Shown here in pieces: positions 8,006 to 15,361 of a DNA stretch of 44,987 bases. Made by a program: the position numbers and the translations under genes. The notes beneath the pieces are model-generated. The model made no database searches. It worked only from the letters and a program-made list of their open reading frames with translations, and was not told the DNA's origin. The DNA lies in the NCBI RefSeq assembly GCF_001514305.1, contig NZ_KQ949131.1, positions 1 through 44,987 on the forward strand. The letters are read 5' to 3'. The stretch's first letter is position 1. Every line of letters starts with the position of its first letter. The stretch is from Streptomyces dysideae (lineage in GTDB: Bacteria > Actinomycetota > Actinomycetes > Streptomycetales > Streptomycetaceae).

Positions 8006-8320
8006 GAGGGCGAGGGCCACGTCGTCACCGGGCATGCGGTTCACCGCGACGAGCACCGCCTGCTCGACGTCCAGCCAGGGCAGTTCGACGGGAGCCCGCC
8101 GGCCGCTGCCCCGCACGGTGCGGAACAGCTCGGAGGAGCGCGGATCGTCGGCGAACATGTCCAGCGCCCGGGACCCTCGCCGCATCCCCTCCGTATGGGT
8201 CAGGAAGTCGAGCGGGTCTTCGAACCACGGGATCAGCCTGGCCAGTTCCGCATCACCGGGATGGCGCCACTGGCCCGCGTCGAGCAGCGCGGTCAGCCGC
8301 GCAGGGCAGGACCGGTCCAC
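7958..8320 (-). CDS. Conserved hypothetical protein, C-terminus replaced by repeat sequence
   Basis: From GTG 8320 the protein reads VDRSCPARLTALLDAGQWRH and continues GDAELARLIPWFEDPLDFLTHTEGM, SRALDMFADDPRSSELFRTVRG, and PVELPWLDVEQAVLVAVNRMPGDDVALAL. This pattern is familiar from an uncharacterised Streptomyces family in which the protein continues further. Here the last codons (SMRSRRFPAT and the stop) come from repeat copy B, so perhaps half of the domain is gone. A longer reading from 8404 overlaps the neighbouring oxidoreductase and looks non-coding upstream of 8320. It is probably a non-functional remnant; function unknown. Confidence 0.55.
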   Translation of the reverse strand: MDRSCPARLTALLDAGQWRHPGDAELARLIPWFEDPLDFLTHTEGMRRGSRALDMFADDPRSSELFRTVRGSGRRAPVELPWLDVEQAVLVAVNRMPGDDVALALPRSPASMRSRRFPAT

Positions 8321-8369
8321 GGACCTCGGCGTCTGGCGTTGCCATGGCGGTCGGCATGTCGCGCCCGGC

Positions 8370-9257
8370 TCAGCCGGACCCCTCGTCCAACAGGGCTTCG
8401 GCATCGGCGAGGATCTCGGTGACCCGCAGCGCGAACGACGCGTCGCACGGATGCGGGCGTCCGGTGCGCGCGGCGGCCAGCAGGGCGTCCGCGGCCCGTA
8501 CGAGGGCGGGCACCGCGCCGGCGGAGCTCTCGGGCAGGAGCGTCACCCCGGCCTCGCCGCGCAGTTCGACCGCCGCGCCCGCCGCCGCGGGCGGCGCGGT
8601 GAGGCTCAACGCCAGGGTGCTCGACGCGCCCCCGGCGTGATCGAGGACCAGATGGACGGTGTCCCCGGGACCGCGCACGGCCGCCGTCACCCGCCCGGCG
8701 TCCCCCAGCACGGGCAGCAGTATGGACAGGGCGTGCGGGCCCATGTCCCACAGCGCGCCCTTCTCCCGCCGCCACGGCGAGGCCGCGAACGGACTGTCGC
8801 TCCGGAACACCGACCCGAGCCACTGCGCCCGCCCCGTGAACCAGCCCGCCACGCCCGCCTGTTCGGCGATCCACGCCTCCGTCTCGGGCTGGAAACGCGT
8901 CGTGAAGAACACGACCGAGGCGACCCCGGCCGCCGCGACCGCCTCGACCACCGCCCGCCCCTGCCCGACCGTCGGTGCGAGCGGCTTGTCCAGCAGCAGA
9001 TGACAACCCGCCCGCGCGGCCCGTACCGCCAGCTCCGCCTGCACGTCCGGCGGCAGCGCCACGGCGACCGCGTCCACGTCGGCGAACAGCGCGTCGGCGT
9101 CGTCGTAGACCTGCGTGCCGAACCGATCCGCCAGCTCCTTGGCGGCCTCCGGGCGACGGCCCCACACCCCGGCGAAGTCCAGCTCGCCGTGCCGGCTCAG
9201 GGCAGGGGCATGCGCCATCTGTGCCCAGGGTCCGGTGCCGAGCAGTCCGATGCGCAT
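8370..9257 (-). CDS. Gfo/Idh/MocA-family NAD(P)-dependent oxidoreductase
   Basis: The 295-residue protein starts MRIGLLGTGPWAQMAHAPAL, a Rossmann glycine motif, and continues VWGRRPEAAKELADRFG and HLLLDKPLAPT, where the lysine of the DKP motif is the usual catalytic/binding residue. The C-terminal half is the family's alpha/beta substrate domain (GALWDMGPHALSILLPVLGDAG carries the D...H pair). It would oxidise or reduce a sugar-like or polyol substrate. ATG 9257 is preceded by GGAGAGG. The gene is about 50 residues shorter than many relatives, mainly at the C-terminus, which ends DAEALLDEGSG. It is divergent from the aldo/keto reductase at 9507. Confidence 0.9.
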   Translation of the reverse strand: MRIGLLGTGPWAQMAHAPALSRHGELDFAGVWGRRPEAAKELADRFGTQVYDDADALFADVDAVAVALPPDVQAELAVRAARAGCHLLLDKPLAPTVGQGRAVVEAVAAAGVASVVFFTTRFQPETEAWIAEQAGVAGWFTGRAQWLGSVFRSDSPFAASPWRREKGALWDMGPHALSILLPVLGDAGRVTAAVRGPGDTVHLVLDHAGGASSTLALSLTAPPAAAGAAVELRGEAGVTLLPESSAGAVPALVRAADALLAAARTGRPHPCDASFALRVTEILADAEALLDEGSG

Positions 9258-9506
9258 GCCGCCGCCTCTCCACGCCGCAGAACGGCCGGTTCCACGTGGC
9301 CCGGCCGCAGCAGAGCGTGTCACACCGACTGTGCAGGCGAACAGCCCGGTTGCCGGCCCGGCCGGACCGCCGGGATTCAGTTGCCGGGCTGCTGAATGCG
9401 TTCTCTTTCTTCTATTGGACCTTTGGCCACCGCACAACCACGCTGGAACGGGTCCGGCCCTCCACGATCCATCCCCCCCCAGGCCAGCCGAAAGAGGTCA
9501 CAGACC

Positions 9507-10364
9507 ATGCACACCCGCCGCATCGGTGACATCGAGGTCAGCGCGATCGGCCTGGGCGCGATGCCCATGTCCATCGAGGGACGCCCGGACGAGGCGCGTT
9601 CCCTAGCCACCATCTACGCCGCGCTCGACGCCGGCGTCACCCTCATCGACACCGCGGATGCCTACCACCGGGACGCCGACGAGGTCGGCCACAACGAGAC
9701 CCTGATCGCCAAGGCCCTCGCCTCCCACGAGCGGGGCGCCGACGTCCTGGTCGCCACCAAGGGCGGCCACCTGCGCCCCGGTGACGGCAGCTGGACCCTC
9801 GACGGCAGCCCCGCCCACCTCAAGGCGGCCTGCGAGGCGTCCCTGCGCCGGCTCGGCGTGGAGGCCATCGGGCTCTACCAGTTCCACCGCCCCGACCCGA
9901 GGGTGCCGTACGCCGAGTCCGTCGGCGCCGTACGGGACCTGCTCGACGAGGGCAAGATCCGCATGGCGGGCATCTCCAACGCGAACCGCGACCAGATCCG
10001 GCAGGCCGGCGAGATCCTCGGCGGGCGACTGGTCTCCGTGCAGAACCAGTTCTCCCCGGCCTTCCGCTCCAGCGAGCCGGAACTGCGCCTGTGCGACGAG
10101 CTCGGCATCGCGTTCCTGCCGTGGAGCCCGCTCGGCGGGATCTCCCGGGCCCGTGAACTCGGCTCCGCCTACGCCCCGTTCGCGCGCGTCGCCGAGGCCC
10201 ACGGCGTGAGCCCGCAGCGCGTGTGCCTGGCCTGGATGCTCGCCAAGTCACCGGTCGTCGTGCCGATCCCCGGCGCCAGCCGCCCCGAGACGATCCGCGA
10301 CTCGGTCGCCGCGGCCGGCCTCGGCCTCACGGCCGGCGAACTCGCGGAACTGGACGCGGTCTGA
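9507..10364 (+). CDS. Aldo/keto reductase
   Basis: This 285-residue protein is a (beta/alpha)8 NADPH-dependent aldo/keto reductase. The catalytic tetrad is visible as Asp48 (LIDTADAYH), Tyr53, Lys85 (LVATKGG) and His127 (LYQFHRPD). The cofactor-binding C-terminal segment reads VVPIPGASRPETIRDS. It should reduce an aldehyde or ketone; the substrate is unknown. ATG 9507 follows AAAGAGG. The preceding ~110 bases are free of genes and give room for the promoter. An ABC exporter follows on the same strand after an 86-bp gap that contains its own operator-like box. Confidence 0.92.
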   Translation: MHTRRIGDIEVSAIGLGAMPMSIEGRPDEARSLATIYAALDAGVTLIDTADAYHRDADEVGHNETLIAKALASHERGADVLVATKGGHLRPGDGSWTLDGSPAHLKAACEASLRRLGVEAIGLYQFHRPDPRVPYAESVGAVRDLLDEGKIRMAGISNANRDQIRQAGEILGGRLVSVQNQFSPAFRSSEPELRLCDELGIAFLPWSPLGGISRARELGSAYAPFARVAEAHGVSPQRVCLAWMLAKSPVVVPIPGASRPETIRDSVAAAGLGLTAGELAELDAV

Positions 10365-10404
10365 CCCGACGCACGCCGCAGGTGTAGTCCCCGCCGGCCT
10401 GGGG

Positions 10405-10418
10405 AGAAAGCGCTTGCT
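10405..10418. promoter_or_regulatory. LacI-family operator-like box upstream of the ABC exporter
   Basis: AGAAAGCGCTTGCT is centred on AAGCGCTT and resembles cre/LacI-family operators (GAAAGCGCTTNC). It ends 32 bp before the ABC transporter start, in the expected promoter/operator region. Confidence 0.5.
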
Positions 10419-10450
10419 AGTCACCCAGAGACTGAAAAGGGACCACGCCG

Positions 10451-12217
10451 ATGGCGTCCTCGTTGGAAAGACCGCTCGACCACCGCTACCGGGGCGAACA
10501 CCCCGTCCGCACCCTCGCCTACCTGCTCCGCGCCGACCGCCGCCGCCTGGCCGTGGCGGTCGGCGTCTTCACCGTCAAGCACAGCCCCGTCTGGCTGCTG
10601 CCGCTGATCACCGCGGCCATCATCGACACCGTCGTCCAGCACCAGCCGATCTCCAGACTCTGGCTGAGCACCGGCGTGATCATGCTGATCCTGCTGGTCA
10701 ACTACCCCCTGCACCTGCTCTACGTACGCCTCCTGTACGGCAGCGTGCGCCGCATGGGCACCACCCTGCGCTCCGCGCTGTGCACCCGCATGCAGCAGCT
10801 CTCCATCGGCTACCACTCCCGCGTCAGCGCGGGCGTCCTGCAGGCCAAGGTCGTACGGGACGTGGAGACCGTCGAGCAGATGGTGCAGCAGACCGCGGAG
10901 ACCGGGCTCGGCGCGGGCACCGTCCTGGTCGGCGGCCTCGTCATCATCGGCATCCGCACACCGGAGTTCCTGCCCGTCTTCCTGATCGTCGTGCCCGCCG
11001 CCGCGCTCGTCGTCGCCCGACTCAGGGCCCGGCTGCGCACCCACAACGAACACTTCCGCCACGAGGTCGAGACCCTGTCCTCCCGGGTGACGGAGATGAC
11101 CCGCCTCATCCCGGTCACCCGCGCCCACGGCCTGGAGGGCAAGGCGCTGCGCCGCATGGACGGCACCCTGCACCGCCTGCTCACCTCCGGTATGCGCCTC
11201 GACCTGGTCAACGGCCGCTTCGGCTCGCTGGCCTGGGTCGTCCTCAACGTGGTCGGCGTACTGGTCCTGGCCGGCGCGGCCCTGATCTCGTACTACGGCG
11301 TCTGGGGCGTCACCGCCGGCGACGTCGTGATGCTCAGCGCGTTCCTGACCACGCTCACCAACTCCACGACCACACTGGCGGGACTGGCCCCCGTCATCAC
11401 CAAGGGCCTCGAGTCCGTCCGCTCCGTGGGCGAGGTCCTCCAGGCCCCCGAACTGGAGGACAACGAGGGCAAGACCGAACTCACCTCGCTGCGCGGCGCG
11501 GTCACCTTCCAGAACGTCGGCCACGCCTACGACAGCGGGCGCCCCGCCGTACGCGACTTCAGCCTGTCCGTCGCACCCGGCGAGACCATCGCCCTGGTCG
11601 GTGCGTCCGGCGCCGGCAAGTCCACCGTCCTCAACCTCGTCATCGGCTTCATCCGCCCCACCTCGGGTCGGCTGCTGCTCGACGGCACCGACATGAACAG
11701 CCTCGATCTGCGCACCTACCGGCGGTTCCTCTCGGTCGTGCCGCAGGAGTCGATCCTCTTCGACGGCACCATCCGCGAGAACGTCGCCTACGGCATGGAC
11801 GACGCCGACGAGGAGACCGTGCGCGCCGCACTGCGCGACGCCAACGCGCTGGAGTTCGTCGACCGGCTGCCGCAGGGCCTCGACACCGTCGTCGGCGAAC
11901 GCGGCGCCCGACTGTCCGGCGGCCAGCGCCAGCGCCTCGCCATCGCCCGCGCCCTGATCCGCGACCCGAGGGTGCTGGTCCTGGACGAGGCGACGTCGGC
12001 GCTGGACACCCAGTCGGAGGCCCTCGTCCAGCAGGCCCTCTCCCGGCTGCTGCACGGCCGCACCACGTTCGTGGTGGCCCACCGGCTGTCCACCGTGCGG
12101 GGCGCGGACCGGATCGTGGTGATGGGCGACGGCCGTATCCAGGAGATCGGCACCCACGAGGAACTGCTGCGCCGCGGCGGGGCATACACGGCTCTGAACA
12201 GCGGCCAGGCCGCCTGA
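10451..12217 (+). CDS. ABC transporter, fused permease and ATPase (exporter half-transporter)
   Basis: The 588-residue protein has an N-terminal six-helix ABC exporter domain (about residues 25-310, with VFTVKHSPVWLLPLITAAII and NVVGVLVLAGAALISYYG) and a C-terminal nucleotide-binding domain. Walker A is GASGAGKST (about 384-392), the Q-loop region reads LSVVPQESILFDGTIRENV, the signature is LSGGQRQR (about 488), Walker B is VLVLDEATS and the H-loop is VVAHRLSTV. All catalytic residues are present. It should dimerise and export a lipid, peptide or drug. The only family oddity is a weak intracellular loop (YHSRVSAGVLQAKVVRD). It stands alone, with a LacI-type box upstream and a decayed regulator converging on it. 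Confidence 0.93.
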   Translation: MASSLERPLDHRYRGEHPVRTLAYLLRADRRRLAVAVGVFTVKHSPVWLLPLITAAIIDTVVQHQPISRLWLSTGVIMLILLVNYPLHLLYVRLLYGSVRRMGTTLRSALCTRMQQLSIGYHSRVSAGVLQAKVVRDVETVEQMVQQTAETGLGAGTVLVGGLVIIGIRTPEFLPVFLIVVPAAALVVARLRARLRTHNEHFRHEVETLSSRVTEMTRLIPVTRAHGLEGKALRRMDGTLHRLLTSGMRLDLVNGRFGSLAWVVLNVVGVLVLAGAALISYYGVWGVTAGDVVMLSAFLTTLTNSTTTLAGLAPVITKGLESVRSVGEVLQAPELEDNEGKTELTSLRGAVTFQNVGHAYDSGRPAVRDFSLSVAPGETIALVGASGAGKSTVLNLVIGFIRPTSGRLLLDGTDMNSLDLRTYRRFLSVVPQESILFDGTIRENVAYGMDDADEETVRAALRDANALEFVDRLPQGLDTVVGERGARLSGGQRQRLAIARALIRDPRVLVLDEATSALDTQSEALVQQALSRLLHGRTTFVVAHRLSTVRGADRIVVMGDGRIQEIGTHEELLRRGGAYTALNSGQAA

Positions 12218-12222
12218 CGAAG

Positions 12223-12913
12223 TCAGTCAGGAACGGACCGCCGGGACCGCCGCCTTCCCCGGAACGTGGACCGGTGGGCATACGGCGTGGTGCCCAGCAC
12301 CCGGCGGAACCGTTTCCGGAAGGCGGTCGGCGAGCCGAACCCCGCCTGCCGGGCGATCCGTTCGACCGTGTGGTCGCTGTGCTCCAGCAGATACTGGGTC
12401 CGCCGCGCCCGCGCCCGCAGCAGCCACCGCAACGGCGTGCTGCCCGTCTGCTCACGGAACCGGCGGGTGAGGGTCCGCTCGCTCATCCCCGCCCGCGCCG
12501 CCTTCGCCCCCAGGGTGATCTCACCGGCCAGATTGGCCTCGACCCACTCCGGCAGCGGCCCCAGTGCCGAGCCCCGCAGCACCGGCGGATGCTCGTGCAC
12601 GATGAACTGGGCCTGCCCGCCCTACCGTTCCAGCGGTACGACGGCCATGCGGGCGGAGTGCGCGGCGACCGCCGAGCCCAGGTCCCGCAGGATCATGTGC
12701 AGCACATGTCCAGCCCGGCGGCGGCCCCGGCCGAGGTGAGGATCTGCTTACTGTCGACGTACAGCACGTCCGGCTCCACCCGGACCCGCGGAAACCGCTC
12801 GCGAGCTCATCGGTGGCCATCCAGTGCGTGTCGGCGTCCGCCACGGCGTCGAGCCCCCGGTCGATCCGCAGGCCGAAGCCGCCCGCCCGTACCTCCGGCG
12901 ACTCGGCGCACAT
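12223..12913 (-). pseudogene. Decayed GlxA/AraC-family regulator
   Basis: The C-terminal AraC DNA-binding domain is intact from 12600 to 12223 (EITLGAKAARAGMSERTLTRRFREQ and HTVERIARQAGFGSPTAFRKRFR). Upstream on the same strand are pieces of the DJ-1/PfpI-like sensor domain typical of GlxA regulators: MCAESPEVRAGGFGLRIDRG near 12913 and DVLYVDSKQILTSAGAAAGLDM near 12765-12700. A base is missing in GLDMC(L)HM near 12708, an in-frame TAG stands at about 12621 just before GGQAQFIVHEHPP, and roughly 100 residues between the two sensor pieces are absent. The N-terminus is also missing. I conclude this is a pseudogene; the short AraC part could still be translated. Confidence 0.75.
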
Positions 12914-13420
12914 CCGGATGGCGAGAACCCGTTGGAACCTGTCGTTTCAGCCCCGGTGCGCTCACCTGAAAGATCCCTGACGTGAGCTGCGCGCCCCACC
13001 CCGGTGAGCACGGTCCAGCTCCTGCACCGCATCTGCCGTCGGCAGCGGCGGGCTCATCACGTCCATCGCCCTGACCGCCGCGGAGCCGGCATCCAGGTCG
13101 CCTTCGTCCTGCCCCGCCAGGACGAACCCCTCGGGGACCTGACCGCCCAGCGGCCCGTGGAGCGCTCCGCCACGGCTCAACTCGCCATGTTCACCGTCAC
13201 CTTCAACCTCCTGTGGGCGACCGTCACCGTCCTGATGATCGTCCGGCCCGGCTCGATCACAGGCGCCCGAGCGCGGCATACGACGCCTCGCCGGGGCCGA
13301 ACCCTTCACTCCGCCCCCGTCAAGCCCTCCGGGGTAATTCGCACCCCAGTGTGTGCGGGCGCCTAGACTCGACAGCTGGGCCCATGCGTATGGGCCACTA
13401 CAGGAAAGGCGCGTTGACGG
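12914..13420. other. Gene-poor stretch, possible gene remnants
   Basis: I find no gene I can support here. A short hydrophobic segment on the plus strand near 13185-13245 (MFTVTFNLLWATVTVLMIV) suggests the remnant of a membrane protein, but frames on either side do not form a coherent product. The right end holds the promoter-like elements of the small gene at 13421. Confidence 0.4.
13364..13396 (+). promoter_or_regulatory. -10 element and 5' leader hairpin of the small gene at 13421
   Basis: TAGACT at 13364-13369 is a good -10 element. Ten bases later GGCCCAT GCGT ATGGGCC (13379-13396) forms a perfect 7-bp hairpin at the expected transcript 5' end. A ribosome site (AGGAAAGG) follows before the GTG start at 13421. 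No clear -35 is present. Confidence 0.45.
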
Positions 13421-13648
13421 GTGTTCCAGGATTCCCCCATTTACGACCGACTCATCGCGGAACGCGGCGACATCCCCACCCAGGCGCGCAGGGAGGCCGA
13501 ACGCATCAGGAGGGAACTGGAATTCGTCATGCAGCCCCTGCAGGGCATGGGCCACGCCCAGCCTCCCGGGCGACCGGGGCCGCCGCCCCCGGCCCCGCCC
13601 ACCTGGCAGCAGCGCAATGCTCTACTGCCCGGCCCACCGCCACACTGA
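13421..13648 (+). CDS. Small conserved hypothetical protein (75 aa)
   Basis: The product starts with GTG at 13421 and reads VFQDSPIYDRLIAERGDIPT, then QARREAERIRRELEFVM, then a Pro/Gly-rich tail (GRPGPPPPAPPTWQQRN). The first 45 residues have good helix-forming character and match a widespread small Streptomyces protein of unknown function, as far as I recall. There is no signal peptide or TM helix. It converges on the graspetide ligase, with only 10 bp between the stop codons. I infer no functional link to that cluster. Confidence 0.75.
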   Translation: MFQDSPIYDRLIAERGDIPTQARREAERIRRELEFVMQPLQGMGHAQPPGRPGPPPPAPPTWQQRNALLPGPPPH

Positions 13649-13658
13649 CCCCGGCCGG

Positions 13659-14633
13659 TCAGGGAACCGCCGTGTTCGCGCCGTTGACACGCGCCTGCCG
13701 CCGCGCGGCGGGCTGGGCGAGCCACTCGGCGATGCCGCGGGCGATCGGCTGACCGGTCTCCACCTCCACGAAGCCGAACTGTCCCGACTGGTTGCACTCC
13801 AGGAACCACCACGTCCCGTCGGCGTCCTCCGCGAAGTCGAAAGCACCGTAGGCGAGGTCGGCCGTTCGGACGTACGAGCGGACCCTCTCGGCGGTGCGCG
13901 GCGGCATGTCGACGGGACGCCACGGCGCGTCGGACACCGCGAAGCGGACGTCCACCTCGCTCTCGGGGTCGCACTCCTTGCGGGCGGCGAGCATCCGGTC
14001 GCCCACGACGGTGAGGCGGATGTCGGCTCGCTTGGCTATGCGCCGTTGCAGCAGCGTGGGGCCGAACGCGACGGCGGAGAAGTCCGCGTCCGGCGCCACC
14101 CGGCTGGTCGGCACCGCTCGCGGCGGATCCTGCGGGTGCGCGCCGGACACCGGCTTGACCACCAGGTCCGGGTAGCGCTCCGCGAACTCCTGGGCGGCCT
14201 GCGGGAACGTCGTGATCAGCGTGGCCGGCACGGGCAGTCCGCAGCGCTGGGCGAGCCGCAGCTGCCACGGCTTGTGGCGGGCCCGGCGGGCCGCGTCGGG
14301 ATGGTTCATCCAGCGGGCGCCGCAGCCGCGCAGCATGCCGTAGAGCGCCTGCGCGGACTCCTCGGTCAGCCAGGCGGACGGCATGGCCGCCCGCGCGGCC
14401 GGCGTGCCCGGCCTGCGCACCCACACGGACCGCAGCCCCTCGATGCTCACCAGTCGGCCCCCCGACGACAGGTGCCCGCGGAAGGAGCCGTGCACGTACT
14501 CGCCGGACAGGGCGACCCCACCGGGCAGATCGGCGGGATCCAGGCGCACCACCGGCACGCCGGAGGCGTTGAGATGCACGACCACCATGTCCGCCGTCAC
14601 GTCCTCTTCGCCGGTCAGAATCAACACCGTCAT
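13659..14633 (-). CDS. tgmB: ATP-grasp graspetide maturase (peptide macrocyclase)
   Basis: This 324-residue ATP-grasp ligase starts MTVLILTGEEDVTADMVVVHL and contains the features of the SAV_5884-type ribosomal peptide maturases. These are WVRRPGTP near residue 71, WMNHPDAARRARHKPWQLRLAQRCGLPVPATLIT, the ATP-binding VVKPVSG and LLQRRIAKRADIRLTVVGDR, and the Mg-binding end WWFLECNQSGQF. It should activate Asp/Glu side chains of the precursor by phosphorylation and join them to Thr/Ser/Lys to form ester or amide rings. Its start is 16 bp after the precursor stop, so the two are co-transcribed. The methyltransferase often found next to this pair is absent: the next gene is convergent. The symbol is by analogy. 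Confidence 0.9.
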   Translation of the reverse strand: MTVLILTGEEDVTADMVVVHLNASGVPVVRLDPADLPGGVALSGEYVHGSFRGHLSSGGRLVSIEGLRSVWVRRPGTPAARAAMPSAWLTEESAQALYGMLRGCGARWMNHPDAARRARHKPWQLRLAQRCGLPVPATLITTFPQAAQEFAERYPDLVVKPVSGAHPQDPPRAVPTSRVAPDADFSAVAFGPTLLQRRIAKRADIRLTVVGDRMLAARKECDPESEVDVRFAVSDAPWRPVDMPPRTAERVRSYVRTADLAYGAFDFAEDADGTWWFLECNQSGQFGFVEVETGQPIARGIAEWLAQPAARRQARVNGANTAVP

Positions 14634-14649
14634 CGTCGGCGGTCCGCGT

Positions 14650-14841
14650 TCAGTCGTCGAAGTGGGTCTTCGAGCCCGCCGTCGACGTCGTGGTCCCCAG
14701 CTCCCGTATCAGGGAGTGGTCGCAGGCGGCGATCCGCCCGTCGAGGAGCACGTTCAACTGCAGCCCGGAATCGTAGACGTACGCAGCGGTGGCCTCCGAC
14801 TCCGCTGCCGGACGTGCGTAGTTGAGCGCGAACGGTTGCAT
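14650..14841 (-). CDS. tgmA: Graspetide (ATP-grasp RiPP) precursor peptide
   Basis: The 63-residue peptide begins MQPFALNYARP. This PFALNYARP leader motif is the hallmark of precursors recognised by this ATP-grasp family. The middle reads YVYDSGLQLNVLLDGRIAACD, and the C-terminal core is TTTSTAGSKTHFDD. The core supplies Thr, Ser and Lys nucleophiles and terminal Asp acceptors for omega-ester or omega-amide macrocycles. Ring topology cannot be read from sequence. ATG 14841 has GAGGGAGAG upstream. It is first in an operon with the maturase, with a TATAAG -10 box about 90 bp upstream. A Cys in the leader (AACDHS) is unusual but probably not modified. Confidence 0.9.
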   Translation of the reverse strand: MQPFALNYARPAAESEATAAYVYDSGLQLNVLLDGRIAACDHSLIRELGTTTSTAGSKTHFDD

Positions 14842-14929
14842 CGTCTCTCCCTCGCCTGTGCTGCTCCGATCAAGCGATGGTCACCTGACGGCGTCGCTTG
14901 GTCCGCCGACATCGCTCGGCTTCCACTGA

Positions 14930-14935
14930 CTTATA
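14930..14935 (-). promoter_or_regulatory. Candidate -10 element of the graspetide operon
   Basis: On the minus strand TATAAG at 14935-14930 would start a transcript with a leader of about 80 bases before the precursor ATG. The leader can pair AAGCGA with TCGCTT (near 14900 and 14873), a short stem. No good -35 is visible at 16-18 bp. Confidence 0.35.
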
Positions 14936-14973
14936 CGAATCGAACGGGTGAATGGTTGCCTCACGCTCCGTAG

Positions 14974-15258
14974 TCAAGGGAGCTTTTGCTGCCCGCCGTC
15001 CGGTGTGCGGCGCAGAGTACGCAGCGCGAGCAGGAGGACACCGATGTCGTCGAGGTACACGGGATCGGGCACCAGGTCGGTCGGCAGCACGAAATACAGC
15101 AGGGCGCCCCAGAAGACCCAGCGCGGCCCCGTCGGCAGCCCGGCCCGCCGCAGCTCGCGCCGCGTCCGGACCAGCCGCACGAACACGCCCACGGCCATGG
15201 CGAGCACACCGGCCGCGATGACCGCGGCGCCGACGACGACCACGGTGGTCGAGTCCAA
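14974..15258 (-). CDS. DUF1232 (YkvA-like) small membrane protein
   Basis: The 94-residue protein has two TM segments: VVVVGAAVIAAGVLAMAVGVFV (about 6-27) and GPRWVFWGALLYFVLPTDLV (about 45-64). The second contains the DUF1232 signature YFVLPTDLVPDPVYLDDIGVL. The first codon is TTG at 15258, about 9 bases after a strong GGAAGGAGG site. The family's function is unknown. It lies upstream of the graspetide precursor on the same strand with a 132-bp gap, so it may be an independent gene; a role in export or immunity is only a guess. Confidence 0.8.
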   Translation of the reverse strand: MDSTTVVVVGAAVIAAGVLAMAVGVFVRLVRTRRELRRAGLPTGPRWVFWGALLYFVLPTDLVPDPVYLDDIGVLLLALRTLRRTPDGGQQKLP

Positions 15259-15361
15259 GGCCCTCGCCTCCTTCCCTGCGTCGGGCGACCCCGTCTCCTA
15301 AGAGATTCCCGGCCGAGCCGCCCGCATGGCGTGACGGAGGCAACAGGCGTAGCCGGCAGTC

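Noticed and set aside
7302..9395. Long plus-strand frame linking the GNAT end, the truncated gene and antisense of the oxidoreductase
   Set aside because: Only 7632-7943 shows coding character. The rest is repeat sequence and antisense to intact genes.
10414..12969. Long plus-strand frame of 851 codons overlapping the ABC exporter
   Set aside because: It is extremely Arg/Pro-rich, lacks any domain, and overlaps the ABC gene, which has every expected motif.
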